Shown here: positions 17,016 to 26,229 of the stretch, one piece after another
Layout: every line of letters starts with the position of its first letter
Position numbering within the stretch: the first letter of the stretch is position 1
Assembly: GCF_002300165.1 (NCBI RefSeq)
Contig: NZ_MLCE01000002.1
Span: 291,486-355,485 of the forward strand
Length of the DNA: 64,000 nt
Direction: 5' to 3'
From: Streptomyces sp. Tue6028
Lineage (GTDB): Bacteria > Actinomycetota > Actinomycetes > Streptomycetales > Streptomycetaceae
Translations under genes and position numbers: made by a program
Notes under the pieces: model-generated
Databases searched by the model: none
What the model was told of the DNA's origin: nothing
Seen by the model: the letters and a program-made list of their open reading frames with translations, nothing else

Positions 17016-19463
17016 ATGCGCACCCGCCTGAGACGGTTCATGGTCACGGCCGTCGCCCTGCTCACCGCCTCGGCCACGCTGCCCGCGGCCGCGGCCGAGC
17101 GGCAGGACCGTCAGGAACATCCCTCGCACGGCGGCCTGTCGGCCGTGATCCGCTACACCGAGTACGGCATCCCGCACATCGTCGCGAAGGACTACGCGAA
17201 CCTCGGCTTCGGCACCGGCTGGGCGCAGGCCGCCGACCAGGTGTGCACCCTCGCCGACGGTTTCGTGACGCTGCGCGGGGAGCGCTCCCGCTACTTCGGT
17301 CCCGACGCGGCGCCGGACGGTTCGCTGTCCTCGGCGGCCAAGAACCTCTCCAGCGACCTGTACTTCCGTGGTGTCCGGGAGGCGGGCACGGTGGAGAAGC
17401 TGCTCGCGGAACCCGCGCCACGGGGGCCCGGGCGGGACGCCAAGGATCTGATGCGCGGCTGGGCGGCCGGCTACAACGCCTGGCTCGCTCAGAACCGCGT
17501 CACCGATCCCGCGTGCCGGGGCGCCGACTGGGTCCGTCCGGTGACACAACTGGACGTGGCCGCACGGGGCTTCGCCCTGGCCGTGCTGGGCGGCCAGGGC
17601 CGCGGCATCGACGGCATCACCGCCGCGCAGCCGCCCGCGACGGCACCCGCCGGCACGGCCGCCCCGCAGGAGACGGTCAGCGCGTCCGGGAACTCCGGCA
17701 CTCCGAACGCGCGGGCCACCGCCCGGGCCGCCCGGGAGCTCTTCGACAACGCCGACATGGGGTCCAACGCGGTCGCCTTCAGCGGTGCCACGACGGCCGA
17801 CGGCCGGGGCCTGCTGCTGGGCAACCCGCACTACCCCTGGCAAGGCGGCCGTCGCTTCTGGCAGATGCAGCAGACCATCCCGGGGCGGCTGGACGTCCAG
17901 GGCGGGGCCCTGCTCGGTTCGGCGACGATATCCATCGGGCACACCGCCCGCGTCGCGTGGAGCCACACCGTCGCGACGGGCGTGACCCTCAACCTCCACC
18001 AACTCACGCTGGACCCGGCCGATCCGACGTCGTACCTGGTGGACGGCACGTCGGAGCGCATGACACGGCGGACCGTCACCGTGGCCGTGAAGGACGGCGC
18101 GCCCGTGACGCGCACCCAGTGGTGGACGCGGTACGGCCCGGTCGTCACCTCGCTCGGCTCCCAGCTGCCGCTGCCCTGGACGTCCGCCACGGCGTACGCG
18201 CTGGGCGACCCGAACGCGGCCAACCTGCGCGCCTCGGACACCGCGCTCGGCTTCGCCAAGGCGCGCGACACGGCCGGCGTACTCACCGCTCTGCGGCGCA
18301 CCCAGGGGCTGCCCTGGGTGAACACGATCGCCGCCGACTCGGGTGGCCATTCGCTGTTCACCCAGTCCCAGGTGATCCCCCGCATCACCGACGACCTGGC
18401 GCAGCGCTGCTCGACACCACTCGGCAAGGTCACCTATCCGTCGTCCGGTGTCGCCGTCCTCGACGGCTCGCGCGGGGACTGCGCGCTGGGCAGCGACCCG
18501 GACGCCGTGCAGCCCGGGATCTTCGGACCGGCGAAGATGCCGGTGCTGCGGGACGCGCCGTACGCGGAGAACTCCAACGACAGTGCCTGGCTGGCCAACG
18601 CGGACCGGCCGGTGACCGGGTACGAGCGGGTCTTCGGCACGATCGGCACGCAGCGTTCGATGCGCACGCGCGGCGCCGTCGAGGACGTGGCGGCGATGGC
18701 GGGCCGCGGCCGGCTGACCGTACGGGATCTTCAGGCGCAGCAGTTCGCGAACCGGGTGCCCGCGGGTGATCTGGCCGCGGACGACGTGGCGCGCGCGTGT
18801 GCCGCGCTGCCGGGCGGCACGGCGACCGGCAGCGACGGCAAGGCCGTCGATGTGACCGAGGCGTGCGGTGTGCTCAAGGCATGGGACCACTCCATGGACA
18901 CGGGCAGCAGGGGCGCGCTGTTCTTCGACCGGTTCTGGCGGAAGCTGACGGCCGCTGTACCGGCCGCGCAGCTGTGGAAGGTGCCGTTCTCGGCGGCGGA
19001 TCCGGTCCGTACCCCGAACACGCTGAACACCGGCGCGGCCGGCTTCGCCACGGCCCTCGCGGACACCGTGACGGAGTTGGGTTCGGCGGGCATCTCGCCG
19101 GACGAGAAGCTCGGCGCGCACCAGTTCGTCGTGCGCGGCGGTGAGCGCATCCCGGTGCCGGGCGGCACCGAGTCGCTCGGGGTGTGGAACAAGGTCGAGC
19201 CGGTGTGGAACCCGGCGGCCGGCGGTTACACCGAGGTCACCACCGGGTCGTCGTACATCCAGGCCGTCGGCTGGGACGGCAGCCGCTGCCCCGTCGCGCG
19301 CACGCTGCTGACCTACTCGCAGTCGTCGAACCCGAACTCGCCGCACCACAGCGATCAGACGCGGCTGTTCTCGGGTGAGCGCTGGGTCACGTCGCGGTTC
19401 TGCGAGAAGGACATCCTGTCCTCGCCGGGCCTCAGGGTGGTCCGGGTCGGCGAGCACCGCTGA
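17016..19463 (+). CDS. Secreted penicillin-acylase-family (Ntn) amidase
   Basis: An 815-residue precursor. The first ~30 residues (MRTRLRRFMVTAVALLTASA... ending AAAAE) form a Sec signal peptide. The alpha chain carries IRYTEYGIPHIVAKDYANLGFGTGWAQAADQ. The beta chain would begin at Ser250 in DMGSNAVAF after autocleavage, and GNPHYPW follows. This arrangement matches aculeacin A acylase, PvdQ and related enzymes that hydrolyse amide-linked fatty acyl chains from lipopeptides, echinocandins or acyl-homoserine lactones. ATG 17016 follows GGGAGG. Acting outside the cell, it could detoxify competitors' lipopeptides or signals; the substrate is unknown. Confidence 0.88.
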   Translation: MRTRLRRFMVTAVALLTASATLPAAAAERQDRQEHPSHGGLSAVIRYTEYGIPHIVAKDYANLGFGTGWAQAADQVCTLADGFVTLRGERSRYFGPDAAPDGSLSSAAKNLSSDLYFRGVREAGTVEKLLAEPAPRGPGRDAKDLMRGWAAGYNAWLAQNRVTDPACRGADWVRPVTQLDVAARGFALAVLGGQGRGIDGITAAQPPATAPAGTAAPQETVSASGNSGTPNARATARAARELFDNADMGSNAVAFSGATTADGRGLLLGNPHYPWQGGRRFWQMQQTIPGRLDVQGGALLGSATISIGHTARVAWSHTVATGVTLNLHQLTLDPADPTSYLVDGTSERMTRRTVTVAVKDGAPVTRTQWWTRYGPVVTSLGSQLPLPWTSATAYALGDPNAANLRASDTALGFAKARDTAGVLTALRRTQGLPWVNTIAADSGGHSLFTQSQVIPRITDDLAQRCSTPLGKVTYPSSGVAVLDGSRGDCALGSDPDAVQPGIFGPAKMPVLRDAPYAENSNDSAWLANADRPVTGYERVFGTIGTQRSMRTRGAVEDVAAMAGRGRLTVRDLQAQQFANRVPAGDLAADDVARACAALPGGTATGSDGKAVDVTEACGVLKAWDHSMDTGSRGALFFDRFWRKLTAAVPAAQLWKVPFSAADPVRTPNTLNTGAAGFATALADTVTELGSAGISPDEKLGAHQFVVRGGERIPVPGGTESLGVWNKVEPVWNPAAGGYTEVTTGSSYIQAVGWDGSRCPVARTLLTYSQSSNPNSPHHSDQTRLFSGERWVTSRFCEKDILSSPGLRVVRVGEHR

Positions 19464-19470
19464 CGCCGCA

Positions 19471-19508
19471 CACGTGGGCCCCACCCCGCAAAGGGTGGGG
19501 CCCACGTG
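19471..19508. terminator. Bidirectional hairpin terminator
   Basis: A perfect 16-bp stem (CACGTGGGCCCCACCC and its complement) closed by the loop CGCAAA, between the convergent acylase and ECF sigma-factor genes. Confidence 0.88.
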
Positions 19509-19524
19509 CGTCAGGACCGCCGGT

Positions 19525-20391
19525 TCACCGGCCCACGTGGCCCAGCTTCTCGGGGTTGAGGACGGCGTAGACGCCGTCGATGCGTCCGTCCTGCACGGAG
19601 ATGGTGACGACCTGTTCGATGCCGTCGACGGCGAGCGCGAGGGCGGGAGCGCCGTTGGCGTCGACGACACGTGCCTCGCCGAACGGATAGCGGGCGACCA
19701 GTCCGGCGATGAACGCGACCACGTGGTCGCGGCCCACGACCGGGCGCAGCGCCGCCCTGACCTTGCCGCCGCCGTCGTTCCAGGCGATCACGTCCTCGGC
19801 CAGCAGGTCGGTCAGGCCACTGAGGTCGCCGCTCTGCGCGGCCTCCAGGAAGCTCGCCAGCAGTTTGGCGTGGTCGTCCTCGGCGAGGGCGAACTTGTCG
19901 CGTCCCGAGGTGACCCGGCGGCTCGCGCGGTGGTGCATCTGACGACAGTTCGAGGCGGTCGTGTCCAGGATGCGCGCGATCTCGTCGTAGGGCAGGTCGA
20001 AGGCCTCCCGCAGGACGAACACCGCGCGCTCCGGCGGCGACAGACGTTCCATCAGATGCACGGTCGCGTAGGCCACCGTGTCGCGCAGCTCGGCGGTGTC
20101 GAGCGGGCCGAGCGCTCCCGTCGCGACGGGCTCGGGGAGCCACGGCCCGGTGTACGCCTCGCGGGTGACGCGGGCCGAGCGCAATTGGTCCAGGGCGAGG
20201 CGGGTGACGACCGTGATGAGGAAGGCCCGTGGTTCACGGACGTCCGCCCGGTCGGTGCCGGTCCAGCGGAGGTAGGCGTCCTGGACGACGTCCTCGGCGT
20301 CCCACATGCTGCCGAGCAGCCGGTAGGCGAGGCCGAGCAGCAGCGGGCGGTACGCCTCGAACTGCTCGGTCGCCTGCTCCGGAGTCTCCAA
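19525..20391 (-). CDS. sigJ: ECF41-type RNA polymerase sigma factor (SigJ-like)
   Basis: A 288-residue ECF sigma factor. Region 2 spans about residues 10-75 (PLLLGLAYRLLGSMWDAEDVVQDAYLRW) and region 4 about residues 110-160 (LSPPERAVFVLREAFDLPYDEIARIL). A SnoaL/NTF2-like C-terminal domain follows. The ECF41 hallmarks are visible: the WLPEP linker, DGGGKV and NPEKL. In this family the fused C-terminal domain acts as a built-in modulator in place of an anti-sigma factor. The gene lies 48 bp downstream of an epimerase-type gene, the usual COE partner, whose promoter contains an ECF41-like motif, suggesting autoregulation. Confidence 0.92.
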   Translation of the reverse strand: METPEQATEQFEAYRPLLLGLAYRLLGSMWDAEDVVQDAYLRWTGTDRADVREPRAFLITVVTRLALDQLRSARVTREAYTGPWLPEPVATGALGPLDTAELRDTVAYATVHLMERLSPPERAVFVLREAFDLPYDEIARILDTTASNCRQMHHRASRRVTSGRDKFALAEDDHAKLLASFLEAAQSGDLSGLTDLLAEDVIAWNDGGGKVRAALRPVVGRDHVVAFIAGLVARYPFGEARVVDANGAPALALAVDGIEQVVTISVQDGRIDGVYAVLNPEKLGHVGR

Positions 20392-20439
20392 CTCCTCATT
20401 CCTTTCCTGCGGTTCGGCGTACGGCCGGCTCCCTGCCGA

Positions 20440-21360
20440 TCAGCGCCCGGCCGTCACACCATTCAACTCGGCGGCGAACCCGGCGCGCCAGGAGGCGTAC
20501 CTCGGCCGCCAGTCGAGGGTGAGCACGGCGCGGGCGTTGTCGGCGCCGCGCAGCCCGTTCATGAACGCCACGCCCCAGCTGCCGACGGCGAGCCGGGCGA
20601 GTGCCGCGGGTGCCTTCTTGGGCTCCTTGGAGCCGAGCATCCGGGCCAGCTCGGGCAGCCACTCGTGCAGCGCCACAGGGGTGTCGTCGACGATGTTCAG
20701 CGGGCCGCTCGCGGGCTTGTCGAGCGCGGCGATCACCGCGGTGGCGGCGTCATGGGTGTGGGTGAAGGAGAACACCGAGTTCCCGCCGCCGACCAGCGGC
20801 ACCTTGCCGGCCGAGACCTGCTGCACGAAGGAGCCGTCGGAGGCGTAGATGGTGCCGGGCCCGTAGAGGTGTCCGAAGCGCAGGACCGTGCCGCCCGCGT
20901 CGGCGGTGCGCAGCTCCAGCTCCTTGAGCGCCTCCAGGACCGGGACGAACTGCTTCGGCGGGCGCTGCCACAGCGGGGCGTCCTCGTCGGCGGCGCCCTG
21001 TCCGGCCGGGTCGTAGGCGTAGGCCAGGCCCTGGGCGACGATCTTCTTGACGCCCGCGTCGTGGGCGGCCTCGTACAGATTGCGGGTGCCCTCGGTGCGC
21101 AGCCGGTTCGTCAGGGCGAAGTCGCGGGCGAGGTGGCGCGGGTCGATGGCGGCCGGGATGGCGGTGAGCATGTTCACGACCGCGTCGGGGGCCGCCTCGC
21201 GCACCGCCTTGTGCAGTGACGAGCGGTCGAGGGCGTCGGCGGCGACGGCGCCTTTGCCGGGGGTGCGGGAGAGGGCCACCACGTCGTGTCCGACCGAGGT
21301 GAGCAGAGGGACGAGCGCCCGTCCGATGACTCCGGTGGCTCCGGCGACGAGTACGCGCAT
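20440..21360 (-). CDS. NAD(P)-dependent epimerase-type protein, ECF41 (COE) partner
   Basis: A 306-residue short-chain dehydrogenase/epimerase of the atypical NAD(P)H-binding kind. It begins MRVLVAGATGVIGRALVPLL with a GATGVIG Rossmann loop, and has FGHLYGPGT and a late W-x-x-x-Y-x-S-W segment. ECF41 sigma factors are known to be encoded beside carboxymuconolactone decarboxylases, oxidoreductases or epimerases that form their regulon. This gene fits that role, being first in the two-gene unit. The substrate is unknown. Confidence 0.83.
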   Translation of the reverse strand: MRVLVAGATGVIGRALVPLLTSVGHDVVALSRTPGKGAVAADALDRSSLHKAVREAAPDAVVNMLTAIPAAIDPRHLARDFALTNRLRTEGTRNLYEAAHDAGVKKIVAQGLAYAYDPAGQGAADEDAPLWQRPPKQFVPVLEALKELELRTADAGGTVLRFGHLYGPGTIYASDGSFVQQVSAGKVPLVGGGNSVFSFTHTHDAATAVIAALDKPASGPLNIVDDTPVALHEWLPELARMLGSKEPKKAPAALARLAVGSWGVAFMNGLRGADNARAVLTLDWRPRYASWRAGFAAELNGVTAGR

Positions 21361-21432
21361 GGGAATTCATCTCCTGAATGTCGGGCCCCCGGGCGGTCCG
21401 GGGAGCAGCTCCCGGGGGCGTTTCGGCATCAG

Positions 21433-21459
21433 GACGGGCGAGTGCGCCTTCACGTGACA
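21433..21459 (-). promoter_or_regulatory. Predicted ECF41 promoter (TGTCACG-N16-CGTC)
   Basis: Read leftward, TGTCACG (21459-21453), 16 bases and CGTC (21436-21433) match the reported ECF41 signature TGTCACA...CGTC at -35 and -10. It points at the epimerase-sigJ unit, with a predicted leader of about 65 nt. This supports direct autoregulation by the sigma factor. Confidence 0.65.
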
Positions 21460-21479
21460 GGTCGCGAATGTGACCTGCG

Positions 21480-23030
21480 TCACACCGCTCGGGTGCGACC
21501 CTCCCAGTAGGGGTCCCGCAGGCGCCGCTTGTACAGCTTTCCGTTGGGGTCACGCGGCATGACCTCGATGAAGTCCACGCTCTTGGGGCGCTTGTAGCCG
21601 GCGAGCCGCTGCTCGCAGTGGGCGAGGATCTCCGAGGCGAGCGCCGGGCCGGGCTCATGACCCGGGGCGAGCTCCACCACGGCCTTCACCTCCTCGCCCC
21701 AGTCGTCGTGCGGGATGCCGAAGGCGGCCGCGTCCGCGACGGCGGGATGGGTGAGCAGCGCGGACTCGATCTCGGCCGGGTAGATGTTGACCCCGCCCGA
21801 GATGATCATGTCGATCTTGCGGTCGCGGAGGAAGAGGTACCCGTCCTCGTCGAGGTATCCGAGGTCACCGACGGTGAAGAAGTCGCCGATGCGGTTCTTC
21901 TTCGTCTTGGCCTCGTCCTTGTGGTACGAGAATCCGCCGGTGCTCATCTTCATGTACACGGTGCCGAGCTCGCCCGGCGGCAGTCCCTTGCCGTCGTCGT
22001 CGAAGACGGCGAGTTCGCTGATGGGCCAGGCCTTTCCGACCGTGCCGGGCTTCTTGAGCCAGTCCTCGGCGGTCGCGAAGGCACCTCCGCCCTCGCTGGC
22101 CGCGTAGTACTCCTCGACGCTGTGGCCCCACCACTCGATCATGGCCCGTTTCACATGGTCGGGGCACGGGGCGGCGCCGTGGATCGCGTGCCGCATCGAC
22201 GACACGTCGTAGCGCGCCCGCACCTCCTGTGGCAGCGCCAGCAGCCGGTGGAACTGGGTGGGGACCATATGGGTGTGGGTGCACCGGTGGACGTCGATGA
22301 CGCGCAGCATCTCCTCGGGCGTCCATTTGTCCATCAGTGCCAGCCGGTGCCCGATGTGCAGGGACGCGCCGGCGAACTGGAGCACCGCGGTGTGGTAGAG
22401 CGGCGAGCAGACCAGGTGCACATTGCCGTCGAACGGCTTGATGCCGAAGATGGCGAGGAAGCCGCCGAGGTACGACTCCTCGGGGAGCTTGCCGGGCAGC
22501 GGGCGCCGGATGCCGCGCGGGCGTCCCGTGGTGCCCGAGGTGTAGTTCATGACCCAGCCGAGGGTGCGGTCGGCGGGCGGTGACACGGGCTGCCCGTCGA
22601 GGAGTTCGGCGTACGGCCGGAAGCCGTCGACCGCGCCCACGGCGTAGCGGTGCGAGGCCGGGAGACCGGCCTCGTCGGCGGCCCGCCGGGCGGCGTCCCC
22701 GAACCGTTCGTGCGCGATGAGGACCTTGGCACCGGAGTCGGAGACGATCCAGGCGATCTCGGGGCCGACCAGGTGGTGGTTGACGGGGACGAGGTAGAGG
22801 CCCGCCTGGGACGCGGCGAGGTAGGCGACGAAGAACTCGGCGCAGTTGGGCAGGACGACCGCGAAGGCGTCGCCGCGTTCGAGGCCCGCGGCGCGCAGTC
22901 CGTGGACGAGCCGGTTGGCCGCGTCGTGCAGCCGCCCCGCCGTCCACTCCTCTCCGTCCGGTGCGACGAGCGCCGTGCGCCCGGGGTCGGCGGCGGCCTG
23001 GGCCCAGAATCCGTTCGGCGGTGTGTTCAC
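21480..23030 (-). CDS. Acyl-CoA synthetase (AMP-forming), coupled to nitronate monooxygenase
   Basis: A 516-residue ligase starting at GTG 23030, which overlaps the stop of the upstream nitronate monooxygenase gene by 4 nt (GTGA). Motifs are the P-loop MNYTSGTTGRPRGI near residue 160, EYYAASEGGGAFAT, GDLGYLDEDGYLFLRDRKIDMIISGG and the terminal DPNGKLYKRRL lysine motif. Coupling with a nitronate monooxygenase-like flavoprotein suggests a catabolic route for an unusual carboxylate. The operon promoter carries the TCTGAY-N5-GTCAGA operator shared with the 4,969 acyl-CoA synthetase. Confidence 0.88.
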   Translation of the reverse strand: MNTPPNGFWAQAAADPGRTALVAPDGEEWTAGRLHDAANRLVHGLRAAGLERGDAFAVVLPNCAEFFVAYLAASQAGLYLVPVNHHLVGPEIAWIVSDSGAKVLIAHERFGDAARRAADEAGLPASHRYAVGAVDGFRPYAELLDGQPVSPPADRTLGWVMNYTSGTTGRPRGIRRPLPGKLPEESYLGGFLAIFGIKPFDGNVHLVCSPLYHTAVLQFAGASLHIGHRLALMDKWTPEEMLRVIDVHRCTHTHMVPTQFHRLLALPQEVRARYDVSSMRHAIHGAAPCPDHVKRAMIEWWGHSVEEYYAASEGGGAFATAEDWLKKPGTVGKAWPISELAVFDDDGKGLPPGELGTVYMKMSTGGFSYHKDEAKTKKNRIGDFFTVGDLGYLDEDGYLFLRDRKIDMIISGGVNIYPAEIESALLTHPAVADAAAFGIPHDDWGEEVKAVVELAPGHEPGPALASEILAHCEQRLAGYKRPKSVDFIEVMPRDPNGKLYKRRLRDPYWEGRTRAV

Positions 23031-24139
23031 GCGCGCTCCTCCCTGCCCGCGATGCGGTTGATGCGGTCGACGGCCCTCTCGAAACCCCGCGTCAGGTCGT
23101 CGAACACGGCCTGGACGCTGCGTTCGCTGTTCATCCGGCCGACGATCTGTCCGACCGGTGTGCCGAGCAGCGGCTCCACCTCGTACTTCTGGATGCGCGA
23201 GAGCGCCTCGGCCACGAGCAGCCCCTGCAGCGGCATGGGCAGCGTCCCGGGTCCGTCCGGGGAGTCCCAGGCATCGGTCCACTCGGTGCGCAGCTGGCGG
23301 GCCGGTTTGCCGGTCAGCGCGCGGGAGCGGACGGTGTCCCCGGACCCGGCCGCCAGCAGTTTGCGGGTGACGGCGCGCGAGTGCATCTCGGCCTCGGTGA
23401 CGGTCAGCCACAGCGAGCCGAGCCATACGCCCTGGGCCCCCAGGCTGAGCGCCGCGGCGACCTGCCGGCCGCTGCCTATCCCGCCCGCGGCCAGGACGGG
23501 CAACGGGTCGACGGCGTCGACGACTTCGGGCGTCAGCACCATCGAGGCGATCTCCCCGGTGTGCCCGCCGGCCTCGTAGCCCTGTGCCACGACGATGTCG
23601 ATGCCCGCGTCGGCGTGCTTGCGGGCGTGGCGGGCGCTGCCGGCCAGGGCCGCGACGAGGACCGAGCGGTCATGGGCGCGCTCGACGACGTCGGCGGGCG
23701 GTGAACCCAGCGCGTTGGCGAGGAGTTTGATCGGATACTCGAAGGCGACGTCGAGCTGGCCGCGGGCGACCTGTTCCATCCAGCCGGTGATGCGCCATCC
23801 GGACGGCTCGCCCTCCGCGAGCTCGGGCACGCCGTATTTGGCGAGGGTGTCCTCGACGTACCGGCGATGGCTTTCGGGGATCATCGCCTCGACCTCGACC
23901 TCGGTGACGCCTTCCACCTTCTTCGCGGGCATGACCACGTCGAGGCCGTACGGCCTGCCCCCGACGTGCGCCTCGATCCAGTCGAGGTCGCGGGCCAGTT
24001 CGTCCGGTGCGGTGTAGCGGACCGCGCCGAGCACCCCGAATCCGCCCGCGCGGCTGATGGCCGCGGCGACGGCGGGAAACGGCGTGAAGCCGAAGATGGC
24101 GTGCTCGACTCCCAGTCTCTTGCTCAGCTCCGTCTGCAT
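23027..24139 (-). CDS. Nitronate monooxygenase (2-nitropropane dioxygenase) family flavoprotein
   Basis: A 370-residue FMN TIM-barrel protein beginning MQTELSKRLGVEHAIFGF, then FPAVAAAISRAGGFGVLGAVRY. FMN-phosphate-binding loops are seen in VAQGYEAGGHTG and LPVLAAGGIGSGRQVAAALSLGAQGVWLGS. Canonical members oxidise nitronates, but many actinobacterial relatives sit in acyl-CoA degradation clusters with unassigned flavin chemistry. It is the first gene of a two-gene unit with the acyl-CoA synthetase. True nitronate activity is therefore not certain. Confidence 0.85.
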   Translation of the reverse strand: MQTELSKRLGVEHAIFGFTPFPAVAAAISRAGGFGVLGAVRYTAPDELARDLDWIEAHVGGRPYGLDVVMPAKKVEGVTEVEVEAMIPESHRRYVEDTLAKYGVPELAEGEPSGWRITGWMEQVARGQLDVAFEYPIKLLANALGSPPADVVERAHDRSVLVAALAGSARHARKHADAGIDIVVAQGYEAGGHTGEIASMVLTPEVVDAVDPLPVLAAGGIGSGRQVAAALSLGAQGVWLGSLWLTVTEAEMHSRAVTRKLLAAGSGDTVRSRALTGKPARQLRTEWTDAWDSPDGPGTLPMPLQGLLVAEALSRIQKYEVEPLLGTPVGQIVGRMNSERSVQAVFDDLTRGFERAVDRINRIAGREERA

Positions 24140-24181
24140 GGGCGCAGGATGCCGCAGTCCTCCGGACGAGGGAAGGCCTTT

Positions 24182-24198
24182 TCTGATGCTCCGTCAGA
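24182..24198. promoter_or_regulatory. Inverted-repeat operator TCTGAT-N5-GTCAGA
   Basis: TCTGAT, spacer GCTCC, GTCAGA, followed by TTTCTTC, located 43-59 bp upstream of the nitronate monooxygenase start. It has the same architecture and flank as the site at 4858-4874, so one TetR-type regulator may control both acyl-CoA operons. Confidence 0.65.
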
Positions 24199-24222
24199 TT
24201 TCTTCACGCCCACCCGGGAGGG

Positions 24223-24251
24223 TTGACACGAGCACGTCTGACAGGAAAGTT
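24223..24251 (+). promoter_or_regulatory. Sigma-70-like promoter for the serine hydrolase
   Basis: A consensus -35 TTGACA (24223-24228), a 17-bp spacer and a -10-like AAAGTT (24246-24251), 57 bp before the serine hydrolase ATG. The fit to a housekeeping (HrdB) promoter is good at -35 and moderate at -10. Confidence 0.5.
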
Positions 24252-24307
24252 TCACTCCGCACGCTGGGTCCGGAAAGATATTTTCAGGCGACGCGGGAGG
24301 CAGCTCG

Positions 24308-26095
24308 ATGACCGAAGGCGCTGAGGACAGAACGGACGGCGGGCTGACCCGTCGTCAATGGGGCCGCGCCGTACTGGCCGTGGGCGGGGCGCTGGCGCTC
24401 GCCCCCTTCCCCGCAGGCCCGGCGGTGGCCGCGCAGGGGAAGGGACGCCGCGCGACGCTGCGCCACGGCACCGCCCAGGAGGCGGGTCTGCTCGGCGGCC
24501 ATCTGGATCAACTGGTCACGGACGCCGAGGCGTTCCTCGCGCCCTCACCCCGACACCCCTGGTACGCGGGCGCGGTGCTCCTCGCCGGACGCGGCTCGAC
24601 CGTGGCCCTGCACCGGCCGATCGGCATGGCCGTGCGCTACTCGGCGTACGACGACAAGACGGACACCGGCGTGGAGTTCCCGGCGGACCAGCAGATCCCG
24701 GCCGCCGAGGACACCGTCTACGACCTCGCCTCCGTGTCGAAGCTGTTCACCTCCATCCTCGCGGTGCAGCAGATGGAGCGCGGCGCGCTGGAGCTGGAGG
24801 CGACCGTCGCCTCCTACCTCCCCGAGTTCGCGGGCGGCGGAAAGCAGGACGTGACCATCCGTCAACTCCTCACACACACCTCCGGGTTCCGCGCCTGGAT
24901 CCCCCTCTACAACGCGCCGACGCGCGAGGGAAAACTCAAGCTCATCTGGGACGAGAAACCCCTCAATGCGCCCGGCACGGTCTACCTCTACTCCGACCTG
25001 AACCTGATCTCGCTCCAACTGGTCCTGGAGAAGGTCACCGGCCGCACCCTCGAGGTGCTCCTGCACGACGAGATAACCGCGCCCCTGGGCATGAGCCGCA
25101 CCCGCTACAACCCGCCCGCCTCCTGGAAGCCGCGGATCGCCGCCACCGAGGACGCACGGCTTCCCTGGTCGGGGCTGAACCGCGGCCTCGTGTGGGGCGA
25201 GGTGCACGACGAGAACGCCTACTCCCTCGGCGGAGTCGCGGGGCACGCGGGTGTGTTCTCCTGCGCCTGGGACCTCGCGGTCCTCGGCCGGACACTGCTG
25301 AACGGCGGCACGTACGGCAAGGCCCGCATCCTGCGGCAGGAGACCGTCGACCTGATGTTCACGGACTTCAACACGGCCTTCCCCGGCGACGAGCACGGCC
25401 TGGGCTTCGAGCTCTACCAGCACTGGTACATGGGCGCGATGGCCACCCCGCGCACCGCGGGCCACACCGGCTTCACCGGCACCTCGATCGTCCTCGACCC
25501 GACGACCGACTCCTTCCTTGTCGTCCTCGGCAACTCCGTGCACCCGGTACGCACCTGGCGATCCGGTTCCGCTCCCCGGGTCGCCGCCGCGACCAACCTG
25601 GCACGGGCCGTGCCGGTCCGCCCCGCACGCGGACGCACCTCCTGGTTCTCCGGTACGGCGAACGCCACGACGGCCACACTGGCCCTGCCCCCGCTCGACA
25701 CCGGCGCGGGCCCCGCCCGCCTGCGCTGCGCCCTGTGGTGGGACACCGAACCGCAGTCGGACCTCCTCTTCCTGGAGTCCTCGACCGACGACGGAGCCAC
25801 CTGGCAGCCGGTGCCGTTCACCACGGCGGCGCCCGGCGAGGACCCTCTGGAGCATCCGGCCGGTACGGCCACCGGCTGGTCCGGGCGGGTGTGGCACCGG
25901 CTCGTCGCCCAGGTGCCGCAGGCGCCACGGCTCACCCTGCGCTGGCGGTACACGACCGACCGCCTGTACGTCGGTCGGGGCGCCTACGTCGACGGCCAGC
26001 GGGTCGAGAGCGGCGACCGTGTCTTCTTCGACGAGGCACGCCCGGCGGACGCCGCACGGATCGAGGCGGTCGGGTGGGTGGCGTCGGGGGACTGA
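24308..26095 (+). CDS. Exported beta-lactamase-family serine hydrolase with C-terminal sandwich domain
   Basis: A 595-residue protein. The N-terminus has a twin-arginine signal (LTRRQWGRAVLAVGGALALA ... AVAAQ). The class C beta-lactamase/esterase fold follows, with nucleophile motif SVSK around residue 146, YSDLN as the Y-x-N equivalent, and a GHTGFTG triad-like motif near residue 387. After about residue 430 a separate beta-rich segment (LRCALWWDTEPQSDLLF ...) resembles a substrate- or wall-binding module. Likely roles are extracellular esterase, D-Ala-D-Ala peptidase or amidase; which one is not determinable here. Confidence 0.83.
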   Translation: MTEGAEDRTDGGLTRRQWGRAVLAVGGALALAPFPAGPAVAAQGKGRRATLRHGTAQEAGLLGGHLDQLVTDAEAFLAPSPRHPWYAGAVLLAGRGSTVALHRPIGMAVRYSAYDDKTDTGVEFPADQQIPAAEDTVYDLASVSKLFTSILAVQQMERGALELEATVASYLPEFAGGGKQDVTIRQLLTHTSGFRAWIPLYNAPTREGKLKLIWDEKPLNAPGTVYLYSDLNLISLQLVLEKVTGRTLEVLLHDEITAPLGMSRTRYNPPASWKPRIAATEDARLPWSGLNRGLVWGEVHDENAYSLGGVAGHAGVFSCAWDLAVLGRTLLNGGTYGKARILRQETVDLMFTDFNTAFPGDEHGLGFELYQHWYMGAMATPRTAGHTGFTGTSIVLDPTTDSFLVVLGNSVHPVRTWRSGSAPRVAAATNLARAVPVRPARGRTSWFSGTANATTATLALPPLDTGAGPARLRCALWWDTEPQSDLLFLESSTDDGATWQPVPFTTAAPGEDPLEHPAGTATGWSGRVWHRLVAQVPQAPRLTLRWRYTTDRLYVGRGAYVDGQRVESGDRVFFDEARPADAARIEAVGWVASGD

Positions 26096-26229
26096 CGGCT
26101 CGGAAGTGACGGGTGTGCCGGCCGCCCGCGCGGGCCGCGGCCGCGGCGGCCGTAATCCGGCCGGAGCGCTCGTGGACCGCCCGGGCGGGACGCGCCCGCA
26201 GCGGCCGACCGGCCCGTCCGCGGGACGGT

